Shown here: piece after piece, positions 1-7,965 of the stretch
Numbering within the stretch: position 1 is the first letter of the stretch
Layout: every line of letters begins with the position of its first letter
Assembly (NCBI RefSeq): GCF_025567385.1
Contig: NZ_JAOQJU010000016.1
Location: 1 to 64,000, forward strand
Direction of reading: 5' to 3'
Length of the DNA stretch: 64,000 nucleotides
Source: Claveliimonas acetigenes
GTDB taxonomy: Bacteria; Bacillota; Clostridia; Lachnospirales; Lachnospiraceae
Notes under the pieces: model-generated
What the model saw: only the letters and a program-made list of their open reading frames with translations
The model's database searches: none
What the model was told of the DNA's origin: nothing
Program-made: the position numbers and the translations under genes

Positions 1-134
1 CACTGCCAATCACTAACATATCTGCAATTTTCAAGGTTCATCTGAGCCTATTTTTTTAACTCAGTTTTTTCATAGATTACTTGACACTACCGCTTTTAAC
101 TTTCAATGTGTTTGTTTGCTTCTATTACCTCTCC

Positions 135-206
135 CTAAGAAAAATTTGCAATAATCTCCGCAAATTCCGGATCAGTCCTTACTCTTGCAATATCACTGTT
201 TGTATG
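135..206 (-). pseudogene. Possible C-terminal gene remnant downstream of the MerR-type promoter
   Basis: Read on the minus strand this holds 23 codons ending in TAG, with residues SDIARVRTDPEFAEIIANFS at the end, which read like an ordinary protein tail. An in-frame stop lies directly upstream and there is no start codon or ribosome site. It sits just downstream of the minus-strand MerR-type promoter at 243-273, where the regulated gene would be expected. Inference: the 3' end of a deleted target gene. The family could not be identified, and 23 codons may be chance. Confidence 0.25.
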
Positions 207-213
207 CTATAAT
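185..213 (+). promoter_or_regulatory. Probable promoter of the merR gene
   Basis: TTGCAA (185-190), a 17-bp spacer and TATAAT (208-213), with TG one base upstream of the -10 (extended -10). Transcription would start near 220 and cross the MerR-type operator at 255-267 before reaching the gene, which would allow autoregulation by road-block. The rest of 1-342 holds only this promoter, the divergent promoter and the short remnant at 135-206. Confidence 0.6.
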
Positions 214-242
214 GCGTTTATTTGAACCGCTTGTCATAACCG

Positions 243-273
243 ATTATAGTTTACGGTAGTTACTACCGGTCAA
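243..273 (-). promoter_or_regulatory. MerR-type divergent promoter with operator in a 19-bp spacer
   Basis: On the minus strand TTGACC (268-273) and a perfect TATAAT (243-248) are separated by exactly 19 bp. The spacer carries the dyad GGTAGTAACTACC (255-267). A 19-20 bp spacer with a dyad between -35 and -10 is the hallmark of MerR-activated promoters. The regulator is encoded on the other strand from 343, so it is very likely the ligand of this site. Transcription would run out of the window towards position 1. Confidence 0.75.
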
Positions 274-342
274 TACCTTTTCGCAAATTTTCATGTAAAA
301 TTTTCACATAAATTTTTGTAAACAACACAGGAGGTGATTATA

Positions 343-741
343 ATGTATACGATGATGCAGGTCTGTCGAGAATTGGATATGACCTACCAGACCTTAAAAT
401 ACTATTGCAATGAGGGGCTGATTCCTGGTGTCAAAAGAGACGAAAACAACCGCCGCATTTTTGATGAAAAAGATGTAAAATGGATCAAAGATCTCACTTG
501 CTTAAAGAAATGCGGCATGAGTATTCTGGAAATGAAGGAATATCTGGAACTTTGCTTGCAGGGAGAGTCCACGATTATGCAGCGCAAAGAAATGCTGGCG
601 AAAAAGCGTGAAGCATTGCTTGGCTCTATCAAAGAATTAGAAAACAGCGTTGCCTACATTGATTGGAAACAGAATTTTTATGATGAGGTACTTTCCGGTG
701 CACGCCCTTACGTAAGTAATTTAATCAGGACAGAAGAATAA
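343..741 (+). CDS. MerR family transcriptional regulator
   Basis: A 132-residue DNA-binding regulator. The N-terminal winged helix-turn-helix (YTMMQVCRELDMTYQTLKYY, then the GLIPGVKRDENNRR wing) is followed by the family's GMSILEMKEYLELCLQG segment and a C-terminal coiled coil with an ELENSVAYIDWK pattern. This resembles the AdhR/NmlR-like group that senses aldehydes or electrophiles, although the ligand cannot be read from sequence. I start at ATG 343 because AGGAGGTGA (329-337) lies just upstream; an in-frame GTG at 334 lies inside that ribosome site. The divergent 19-bp-spacer promoter at 243-273 is its probable target. The regulated gene appears to be missing or reduced to a fragment, so this may be an orphan regulator. 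Confidence 0.88.
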   Translation: MYTMMQVCRELDMTYQTLKYYCNEGLIPGVKRDENNRRIFDEKDVKWIKDLTCLKKCGMSILEMKEYLELCLQGESTIMQRKEMLAKKREALLGSIKELENSVAYIDWKQNFYDEVLSGARPYVSNLIRTEE

Positions 742-743
742 TA

Positions 744-792
744 AATAACCGTGTATTCGTGGTTTTAATCACACAGTACACGGTTATTTTTT
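744..792 (+). terminator. Rho-independent terminator of merR
   Basis: A 12-bp stem, AATAACCGTGTA (744-755) with TACACGGTTATT (777-788), followed by a T run, starting three bases after the merR stop codon. Confidence 0.85.
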
Positions 793-837
793 GCGCTGAA
801 ACGGGTATGCTTTCATACCTTCCGCTTTTTTGCCAGT

Positions 838-884
838 TAAAAAAAGACCTCATACTGCGGAAGCCACAGTACAAGGTCTGATTT
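838..884 (-). terminator. Terminator of ppdK (possibly bidirectional)
   Basis: The hairpin AGACCT (845-850) / AGGTCT (874-879) has inner TACTG/CAGTA pairing. Read on the minus strand it is followed by a run of seven Ts. A shorter T run on the other side may let it stop plus-strand transcription too. Confidence 0.7.
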
Positions 885-940
885 TTGGATAAATATTTTA
901 ATCTAAATTGCGTTCTCTCTTAACACAAAATGGTTTTCGC

Positions 941-3565
941 CTATCTTTGTGCGATAGCTGCCTGTGCTGCTGCCAGTCTCGCAATCGGTACACGGAATGG
1001 TGAGCAGGATACATAGTCAAGACCAATCTTGTTGCAGAACTCTACAGAAGAAGGATCTCCGCCGTGCTCTCCACAGATACCGATGTGAAGATTTGGATTA
1101 ACCGGCTTTCCTAACTTAATAGCCATCTCCATTAATTTACCAACACCTGTCTGGTCAAGCTTAGCAAATGGATCGTTCTCGAAAATCTTAGCATCATAGT
1201 AAGCATCCAGGAACTTACCAGCGTCATCACGGGAGAATCCATAAGTCATCTGTGTCAGGTCGTTTGTACCGAAGCAGAAGAAGTCAGCTTCTTTTGCAAT
1301 ATCATCAGCAGTAAGAGCGGCTCTTGGGATCTCAATCATAGTACCAACTTCGTACTTAAGATCGCTTCCTGCTGCTGCAATCTCAGCATCTGCTGTCTCA
1401 ACAACTACCTTTTTAACATATTTTAATTCTTTGACATCGCCAACCAACGGAATCATGATCTCCGGTTTTACTGTCCAGTCAGCATGCGCTTTCTGTACAT
1501 TGATTGCTGCACGGATAACAGCCTTTGTCTGCATCTTAGCAATCTCCGGATAAGTAACTGCCAGACGGCATCCACGGTGTCCCATCATCGGATTGAACTC
1601 ATGAAGTCCATCAATGATTGTCTTAATATCTTCTACAGATTTGCCCTGAGCGTCTGCAAGTTTCTTAATATCTTCTTCCTCTGTAGGAACAAACTCATGA
1701 AGCGGCGGGTCAAGGAAACGGATAGTAACCGGATTTCCTTCCAGAGCCTCATAAAGTGCCTCAAAGTCTCCCTGCTGGTATGGAAGAATCTTCTCAAGTG
1801 CTGCTTCTCTCTCTTCTACTGTATCTGCACAGATCATTTCACGGAATGCAGCGATTCTGTCTTCCTCGAAGAACATATGCTCTGTACGGCAAAGTCCGAT
1901 ACCTTCTGCGCCAAGCTCACGTGCCTTCTTAGCATCTGCAGGTGTATCAGCATTTGTACGAACCTTCATTGTTCTGTATTTGTCAGCCCATGCCATGATT
2001 CTACCGAATTCTCCGGCGATCGTAGCATCAACGGTCGGAATGATTCCATCGTAGATGTTACCTGTTGTACCATCAATAGAAATTGCATCTCCCTCATGGA
2101 ATTCTTTTCCTGCTAATGTAAACTTCTTATTTTCTTCATCCATTGCAATATCGCCGCATCCGGATACACAGCATGTACCCATACCACGTGCAACAACGGC
2201 AGCGTGTGATGTCATACCGCCGCGAACTGTCAGGATACCCTGTGCAGACTTCATACCCGTAATATCTTCCGGTGATGTCTCCAGACGTACCAGAACAACC
2301 TTCTCGCCTCTTGCAGCCCACTCTGCAGCATCATCTGCTGTAAATACAATCTTACCGCATGCAGCGCCAGGAGATGCTCCAAGGCCCTTACCAATCGGTG
2401 TTGCAGCCTTTAATTCAGCAGCATCGAACTGCGGATGCAGCAGTGTATCAAGGTTACGCGGATCAATCATAGCAACAGCTTCTTCTTCTGTTCTCATACC
2501 TTCATCAACAAGATCGCAGGCAATCTTCAGAGCAGCCTGAGCTGTTCTCTTACCATTACGTGTCTGCAGCATATAAAGCTTCTTATTCTCAACAGTAAAC
2601 TCCATATCCTGCATATCTCTATAGTGATTCTCCAAAGTCTTGCATACTTCTTTAAACTGTGCAAATGCCTCTGGGAATTCTTCTTCCATCTTTGCGATTG
2701 GCATTGGTGTACGTACACCTGCAACTACGTCCTCGCCCTGAGCATTAATCAGGAATTCGCCCATAAGCTTCTTCTCTCCTGTAGCAGGATCACGGGTAAA
2801 TGCAACACCTGTACCGCAGTCATCACCCATATTACCAAATGCCATAGACTGTACATTAACAGCTGTTCCCCAGGAATATGGAATATCATTGTCACGACGA
2901 TATACATTGGCACGCGGGTTGTCCCATGAACGGAATACAGCTTTAACAGCACCCATAAGCTGTTCCTTCGGATCGTCCGGGAAATCTTTTCCAATTTTCT
3001 CTTTATACTCAGCTTTGAACTGAGAAGCAAGTTCTTTCAGATCTTCTGCAGTAAGCTCAACGTCAAATGTTACGCCTCTCTCAGCCTTCATCTTGTCGAT
3101 AAGCTCTTCAAAATACTTCTTGCCTACTTCCATAACTACGTCGGAATACATCTGAATAAATCTTCTGTAGCAGTCCCAAGCCCAGCGCGGATTGCCGGAT
3201 TTCTCAGCAATAACATTAACTACTGTCTCGTTAAGACCAAGGTTCAGGATTGTATCCATCATACCAGGCATAGAAGCTCTTGCTCCGGAACGTACAGATA
3301 CCAGAAGCGGATTCTCGCTGTCTCCGAACTTCTTACCTGTAATCTCTTCCATCTTCTCAATGTGTTCATTAATCTGAGCCTGGATTTCCTCATTAATCTC
3401 TCTACCATCCTCATAGTACTGAGTACATGCTTCTGTCGTGATTGTAAATCCCTGCGGTACTGGGAGTCCAAGGCTTGTCATCTCAGCCAGGTTGGCGCCC
3501 TTACCACCTAGGAGTTCGCGCATATTTGCGTTACCCTCACTAAACAAATAAACCCATTTTGCCAT
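941..3565 (-). CDS. ppdK: Pyruvate, phosphate dikinase
   Basis: Interconverts pyruvate, ATP and Pi with phosphoenolpyruvate, AMP and PPi in the cytoplasm. In anaerobic clostridia it works in the PPi-linked glycolytic direction or for gluconeogenesis. The protein is 874 residues, the usual length for the clostridial enzyme. Visible parts are the N-terminal ATP-grasp domain (GGKGANLAEMTSLGLPVP), the central phosphohistidine domain with GGMTSHAAVVARGMG (catalytic His near residue 455), and the C-terminal PEP/pyruvate barrel with GICGEHGGDP near the end. ATG 3565 is preceded by AGGAGGT. The gene is monocistronic: its own promoter (3611-3639) and terminator (838-884) are visible. No PPDK regulatory protein gene is nearby. 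Confidence 0.98.
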   Translation of the reverse strand: MAKWVYLFSEGNANMRELLGGKGANLAEMTSLGLPVPQGFTITTEACTQYYEDGREINEEIQAQINEHIEKMEEITGKKFGDSENPLLVSVRSGARASMPGMMDTILNLGLNETVVNVIAEKSGNPRWAWDCYRRFIQMYSDVVMEVGKKYFEELIDKMKAERGVTFDVELTAEDLKELASQFKAEYKEKIGKDFPDDPKEQLMGAVKAVFRSWDNPRANVYRRDNDIPYSWGTAVNVQSMAFGNMGDDCGTGVAFTRDPATGEKKLMGEFLINAQGEDVVAGVRTPMPIAKMEEEFPEAFAQFKEVCKTLENHYRDMQDMEFTVENKKLYMLQTRNGKRTAQAALKIACDLVDEGMRTEEEAVAMIDPRNLDTLLHPQFDAAELKAATPIGKGLGASPGAACGKIVFTADDAAEWAARGEKVVLVRLETSPEDITGMKSAQGILTVRGGMTSHAAVVARGMGTCCVSGCGDIAMDEENKKFTLAGKEFHEGDAISIDGTTGNIYDGIIPTVDATIAGEFGRIMAWADKYRTMKVRTNADTPADAKKARELGAEGIGLCRTEHMFFEEDRIAAFREMICADTVEEREAALEKILPYQQGDFEALYEALEGNPVTIRFLDPPLHEFVPTEEEDIKKLADAQGKSVEDIKTIIDGLHEFNPMMGHRGCRLAVTYPEIAKMQTKAVIRAAINVQKAHADWTVKPEIMIPLVGDVKELKYVKKVVVETADAEIAAAGSDLKYEVGTMIEIPRAALTADDIAKEADFFCFGTNDLTQMTYGFSRDDAGKFLDAYYDAKIFENDPFAKLDQTGVGKLMEMAIKLGKPVNPNLHIGICGEHGGDPSSVEFCNKIGLDYVSCSPFRVPIARLAAAQAAIAQR

Positions 3566-3610
3566 TTTGTCATGACCTCCTACAATATAAATTTTCTAAG
3601 TCGCGCATAT

Positions 3611-3639
3611 ATTTTACTATTTTTGCCAGTATTCGTCAA
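3611..3639 (-). promoter_or_regulatory. ppdK promoter
   Basis: Minus strand TTGACG (3634-3639), 17-bp spacer, TAAAAT (3611-3616), about 45 bp upstream of the ppdK start codon. Confidence 0.65.
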
Positions 3640-3681
3640 GAGTTTCACCCTTGCTTTTTCGTCCGTGGCGTCTGAAATCTT

Positions 3682-5082
3682 CTACATTTTTCCGATAAAT
3701 GCCTGATAGCCTTTATATGCCTCATATATGTCAGCTTTACTTGTGATTTCCCACGGGGCATGCATACACAAAACCGCCACCCCACTATCAATTACTTCCA
3801 TTCCATAATTCGCCATAATATAAGCAATAGTTCCGCCGCCTCCTGCATCTACCTTTCCAAGCTCCGCAAACTGGTACGCCACATTATCTGCATCCATGAC
3901 CCTGCGGATTTCCGCCAGATATTCTGCATTTGCATCATTGGATCCACTCTTTCCCCTGCTTCCGGTGAATTTGTTAAACACCAGCCCTTTTGCAAAAAAG
4001 GCAGCGCTTCTCTTTTCAAAACATTCCGCAAACATCGGGTCGTAAGCCGCACTGACATCAGAAGACAGCATTTTAGAATTCTGCAGCGCCCGCCTTACTT
4101 TCAGTTCGGATTCTCCTTCCGTAAGAGCCATCAGCTCAGCCACTGTATTTTCAAAGAACCGGGAATGCATACCCGTTGCTCCCACGCTTCCGATTTCTTC
4201 TTTATCTACCAGAATACAGCACGCCGTCTTCTCCACACTTTCCACATCCAGCAATGCAAATAATGAGGTAAATGCACACACGCGGTCATCCTGTCCGTAT
4301 GCCATAACCATGCTTCTGTCAATTCCACAGTCCCTTGCCCTTCCTGCCGGGACAATTTCCAGCTCTGCGGACACAAAATCCTCTTCCTCCATATCATAAA
4401 ATTCCTTCAGCAGACGGAGAATATTTTTCTTTACGGCATCTTTCTCTTCTTTTTCAAGTCCTTCTATCTTCTCGATAGGGCGGCTTCCAAATAACAGATC
4501 CAGCTTCTCTCCATCGATTACAGCGCTTGCCTTCTGTTCCATCTGCTTCGATGCAAGATGCACCAGCAGGTCAGTAACTGCAAATACAGGGTCTTCTTCT
4601 GCCTCACCAATGCAGATGTCCGTTCTCGTCCCATCCGGTTTTACCACAACACCATGGACAGCAAGCGGAAGTGTCACCCACTGATATTTTTTTATACCAC
4701 CGTAATAATGAGTATCCAAATACGCCAGCTCCTCATTTTCATACAGCGGATTCTGTTTCACATCAATACGGGGGGAATCAATGTGTGCTCCCAAAATATT
4801 CATTCCGGCTTCCAGCGGCTTTTCACCCATGTGGAATAAAACAACACTCTTATCCATACATACCGCATATACTTTGTCCCCTGCATGGAGCCGCTGCCCT
4901 TCTTTAGTAATGTCCCTCAGGTTTTTATAGCCTCTTTCCTCCGCCATGCGAACCGTCACCTTCACACATTCCCGCTCTGTCTTTCCCTCATCAAGGCAGG
5001 CTTTATAGAGCGTGTTAATCCTGTCCAGCTCTTCCAGATTTTCTTTGCTGTATGATTTCCATACGTTCACTCTGTCCATCAT
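3682..5082 (-). CDS. M18-family metallo-aminopeptidase (aspartyl aminopeptidase type)
   Basis: A probable cytoplasmic di-zinc aminopeptidase of 466 residues. M18 hallmarks are visible in order: GAHIDSPR (zinc ligand His and Asp), DTHYYGG, the catalytic/zinc segment LVDKEEIGSVGATG, SSDVSAAYDP, and the C-terminal MHAPWEITSKADIYE carrying the last histidine ligand. The length fits bacterial M18 enzymes. Two ATGs stand together; AGGAGGT five bases before ATG 5082 favours the first. It follows the LRR-SLH gene in the same direction after a 111-bp gap in which I see no clear terminator. Substrate preference (acidic versus neutral N-terminal residues) cannot be decided from sequence. Confidence 0.92.
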   Translation of the reverse strand: MMDRVNVWKSYSKENLEELDRINTLYKACLDEGKTERECVKVTVRMAEERGYKNLRDITKEGQRLHAGDKVYAVCMDKSVVLFHMGEKPLEAGMNILGAHIDSPRIDVKQNPLYENEELAYLDTHYYGGIKKYQWVTLPLAVHGVVVKPDGTRTDICIGEAEEDPVFAVTDLLVHLASKQMEQKASAVIDGEKLDLLFGSRPIEKIEGLEKEEKDAVKKNILRLLKEFYDMEEEDFVSAELEIVPAGRARDCGIDRSMVMAYGQDDRVCAFTSLFALLDVESVEKTACCILVDKEEIGSVGATGMHSRFFENTVAELMALTEGESELKVRRALQNSKMLSSDVSAAYDPMFAECFEKRSAAFFAKGLVFNKFTGSRGKSGSNDANAEYLAEIRRVMDADNVAYQFAELGKVDAGGGGTIAYIMANYGMEVIDSGVAVLCMHAPWEITSKADIYEAYKGYQAFIGKM

Positions 5083-5193
5083 TATGACCTCCTTCTTCTC
5101 TGTCTTATCATATAGTTAGTATATTGATTTCCTATCAGGATATTCGGTTTTCGGCTTCTTCCCATACATCTTGTGAAACATTTACTGTATACA

Positions 5194-7419
5194 TCAATTC
5201 TTTCCAAACTTCTCCACAAACCGCATAATAATCGTTGCGCACTCTGCACGGTTTGCATTTCCCTGCGGATCAATTCTCGTCCCGTTATCTTTACCCATAA
5301 TAATCTTATTGGCAACTGCCCACTGCATTGCTTCATCAGCAAACTCACTTACCTTAGCCGCATCGCTGAAGCTGCTGAAATCCGCCCTTGCACTGGTATC
5401 ATATCCCATATGTCCGGCATAACGGTACATCATTACTGCCATCTGTTCACGATTAATCTTGTCCGCCGTGCCAAATAACCCACTGTCGGTATATCCATTT
5501 ACCACGCCAACACTGTTCGCCCAGAGAACAGCGCTGGTGTACCACTCTCCATCCGGCACGTCTGCGAACTTCGCTGTATACGCCACCTCCGGCTCACCGT
5601 TCATCCGGTGAAGGATTACTGCAAACTGAGCGCGGGCAAGTGATTGATCCGGTCCGAAAGTCGTTCCGTTAAGCCCGGTCATCAGACCATTTCCCTTCAC
5701 ATAAGCGACAGCATCACAGAACCAGTCTGATTTTCTTACGTCATTAAATAAATAAACATCTGAATTATAATGTATCGTAGCCTGGGATAAGGAATCATTA
5801 TCACTTCCTATTACAATACTATTCCACTCTTCTTCACTGCCGGCATAATATACGTCTGTCAGATTGTTGCAGTTGTAAAATGCTTCCGTGTCTATACTTG
5901 TCAGGCTTTTCGGCAGCATGATGCTTTTCAAATATTCGCAATACATAAATGCTGCAATTCCTACTCTAGTTACTCCTTCCGGCAATGTTATGCTCTCCAG
6001 AGGTTTACCCCAAAAAGCTCCCTCCTCTATGCTTGTTACTCCTTCCGGTAGTACTATGCTCTCAAACCACATGCTTCCCGAAAACGCCTGTTTTCCTATA
6101 GTCGTTACCCCTTCCGGTATCTTATAGGCTTTTTTATTCACACACGCAATCAACACTTCTTTGTTTTTATCGAATAACACTCCATCAACAGAACAGAACT
6201 TTTCATTATTTTCTGACACTATAATCTGTGTATTACCAAATGTAGCAAATGCGGTTGGTTCTATACTTGTCACACTTCCCGGCAATGTTATACTCTCTAA
6301 ATTTTCGCAGAGCCTAAATGCACCGGAGCCTATGCTTTCCACTCCTTCCGGCAGTGTTATGTTCTTTAAACTGTAGCAGCCACTAAATGCCTCGGATCCT
6401 ATACTTTTCACTCCTTCTGGCAATGTTATGCTCTCTAAACTTTCGCAGCCCCAAAACACACTTTTTTCTATACTTGTTATCCCTTCTGGCAGTGTTATAT
6501 TCTTCAAGCCTTTACATAATTGAAACGCCTTGGATCCTATACTTTTCACTCCTTCTGGCAATATTATGCTCTCTAAACTGTAGCAGCAGCTAAATGCCTC
6601 GGATCCTATACTTTCCACTCCTTCCGGCAGTGTTATGTTCTTTAAACTGTCGCAGCCAGAAAACATCTCGTCTTCTACATTTGTCACACTTCCCGGCAAT
6701 GTTATACTCTCTAAACTGTCGCAGTACTTAAATGCACCGGAGCCTATACTTTCCACTCCTTCCGGCAGTGTTATGTTCTTTAAACTGTAGCAGTGGCTAA
6801 ATGCCTCGGATCCTATACTTTCCATTCCTTCCGGCAGTGTTATGTCCTTTAAACTGACGCAGTGGCTAAATGCCTCGGATCCTATACTTTTCACTCCTTC
6901 CGGCAATGTTATGCTCTCTAAACTGCTGCAGGCAAAAAACACACCTTCTTCTATACTTGTTATCCCTTCTGGCAGTGTTATGTTCTTTAAACTGACGCAA
7001 CGACGAAACGCACCTTTTCCTATACTTTCCACTCCTTCTGGCAGTGTTATGCTTTCTAAACTGTCGCAATCAAGAAACGCATAATCTTCTATTCTTTTCA
7101 CTCCTTCCGGCAGTATTATATTCTTCAAACCTTCACAGTAACCAAACACATAAGAATCTATTCCTGTGACTTTATATCCGTCTATTTCTGCCGGTACTTC
7201 TAGTTCAGTATCCGTCCCCTTATACCTGGTAATCAAGGCAACCTCGTCCTCGTCTGTATCACCATAATGAACATAATACTCCCAATCACTTTCCTGCTGT
7301 TCTACCATTTCCTCATTTCCCACTGCTTCTGTCGGCGTCTCTTCCGCTAACACTGTTCCCGGCAGTAAACCGACCGCCATGCACAGACACAACACTCCCG
7401 CTACAAATTTTCTCTTCAT
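5194..7419 (-). CDS. Surface protein: BspA-type leucine-rich repeats plus SLH anchor
   Basis: A 741-residue exported protein. The N-terminus (MKRKFVAGVLCLCMAVGLLP...VLAEE) is a Sec signal peptide. From about residue 95 come thirteen contiguous 23-residue repeats of the form C-x-S-L-(K/E)-(N/S)-I-T-L-P-E-G-V-x-S-I-G-x-x-A-F, then a short break and about four more units. This is the BspA/TpLRR fold used for binding host or bacterial surfaces. From about residue 545 there are three SLH modules (FNDVRKSDWF, FADVPDGEWY, FSSFSDAAKVSEFA, with NREQMAVMMYRYA and NRAECATIIMRFV) for non-covalent cell-wall attachment. The SLH part resembles that of the protein at 16592-18802. AGGAGG precedes ATG 7419. 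The ligand is unknown. Confidence 0.93.
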   Translation of the reverse strand: MKRKFVAGVLCLCMAVGLLPGTVLAEETPTEAVGNEEMVEQQESDWEYYVHYGDTDEDEVALITRYKGTDTELEVPAEIDGYKVTGIDSYVFGYCEGLKNIILPEGVKRIEDYAFLDCDSLESITLPEGVESIGKGAFRRCVSLKNITLPEGITSIEEGVFFACSSLESITLPEGVKSIGSEAFSHCVSLKDITLPEGMESIGSEAFSHCYSLKNITLPEGVESIGSGAFKYCDSLESITLPGSVTNVEDEMFSGCDSLKNITLPEGVESIGSEAFSCCYSLESIILPEGVKSIGSKAFQLCKGLKNITLPEGITSIEKSVFWGCESLESITLPEGVKSIGSEAFSGCYSLKNITLPEGVESIGSGAFRLCENLESITLPGSVTSIEPTAFATFGNTQIIVSENNEKFCSVDGVLFDKNKEVLIACVNKKAYKIPEGVTTIGKQAFSGSMWFESIVLPEGVTSIEEGAFWGKPLESITLPEGVTRVGIAAFMYCEYLKSIMLPKSLTSIDTEAFYNCNNLTDVYYAGSEEEWNSIVIGSDNDSLSQATIHYNSDVYLFNDVRKSDWFCDAVAYVKGNGLMTGLNGTTFGPDQSLARAQFAVILHRMNGEPEVAYTAKFADVPDGEWYTSAVLWANSVGVVNGYTDSGLFGTADKINREQMAVMMYRYAGHMGYDTSARADFSSFSDAAKVSEFADEAMQWAVANKIIMGKDNGTRIDPQGNANRAECATIIMRFVEKFGKN
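6241..7137 (-). repeat. In-frame 69-bp tandem repeats encoding 13 LRR units
   Basis: Thirteen contiguous 23-codon units with strong DNA similarity. Units alternate LKN and LES types, so much of the array has a 138-bp (46-residue) dimer period. The series ITSIE / VKSIG / VESIGSGAF / LPGSVT occurs twice (units 3-7 and 10-13), pointing to block duplication. These are coding repeats, not a CRISPR array. Confidence 0.85.
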
Positions 7420-7467
7420 CCTTCTTCCTCCTCTTCTCTATTTCCTTTTCACAGAGTTTCTACTTCC

Positions 7468-7496
7468 ATTTTACTCCCTTCACCTATGCATTTCAA
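7468..7496 (-). promoter_or_regulatory. Promoter of the LRR-SLH gene
   Basis: Minus strand TTGAAA (7491-7496), 17-bp spacer, TAAAAT (7468-7473). The -35 abuts the stop codon of the upstream sirC-like gene, so the surface protein can be expressed independently of the tetrapyrrole operon. Confidence 0.5.
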
Positions 7497-7961
7497 TCAT
7501 TTCCCCAGCCACTCCTCTATTTTCTCCCGCGTTCTTTTCGTTGCGCCCGGGTTCGCCCCGCCGGAGTTAATTCCGATTACCACCTCTTCTGTTTTCACAA
7601 TACTTGGAAAATAAAAATCACACATCTCTTTTTTATCCGCCACATTCACGCATATTCCCAGACTCCGGCACAACCTGCCGATTTCTGCATTTACTTCTGT
7701 GTCTCCCGTGGCGGCAAGCACAATGTCCGGCTTATCGCTCCCGGTTATATCGGACTCCCGGTATTTTCTCTGTACCCAACGGAATTTCTCCAAGTCTGCA
7801 TATTGTCGGAGCTTTTCGTCTAATGCAGGGGTAATTACGGTAATGTGGACAGTAAAATCCAACAGCGTCCTTATACGTCTGGCTGCAATCTTCCCGCCGC
7901 CCACAACAAGAATCTCCTTCTCCGATATATCTACAAACATCGGAAAATATGCCTTTTCCAT
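7497..7961 (-). CDS. sirC: Precorrin-2 dehydrogenase (CysG N-terminal / SirC type)
   Basis: NAD-dependent oxidation of precorrin-2 to sirohydrochlorin, a step to sirohaem or cobalamin. The 154-residue protein has the Rossmann signature LVVGGGKIAARRIRTLL near residue 20 and the family's VLAATGDTEVN and GICVNVADKKEMCDFYFPS segments; the last is the typical active-site loop. It is short and lacks the helical C-terminal part of long CysG/Met8p forms, as is common in clostridia. I start at ATG 7961 (MEKAYFPMF) because GGGAGG lies just upstream; an earlier in-frame ATG at 7985 lies inside the previous gene. It is the last gene of the cbiK-hemC-cobA/hemD-ABC operon, four bases after the binding-protein stop codon. 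Whether it also chelates iron is open. Confidence 0.88.
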   Translation of the reverse strand: MEKAYFPMFVDISEKEILVVGGGKIAARRIRTLLDFTVHITVITPALDEKLRQYADLEKFRWVQRKYRESDITGSDKPDIVLAATGDTEVNAEIGRLCRSLGICVNVADKKEMCDFYFPSIVKTEEVVIGINSGGANPGATKRTREKIEEWLGK

Positions 7962-7965
7962 CTTC

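Noticed and set aside
1484..2929. Plus-strand open frames antisense to ppdK (1484-2116, 2055-2540, 2435-2929)
   Set aside because: They are shadows of a highly conserved gene, with no ribosome sites or recognisable protein patterns.
5888..7084. Plus-strand frames across the LRR array with repeated TPSGSVM-like words
   Set aside because: They are the antisense reading of the 69-bp repeats; no start signals and no plausible product.
5890..7150. Regular repeats that might be taken for a CRISPR array
   Set aside because: Repeats are contiguous, in frame with a 23-residue LRR and have no unique spacers.
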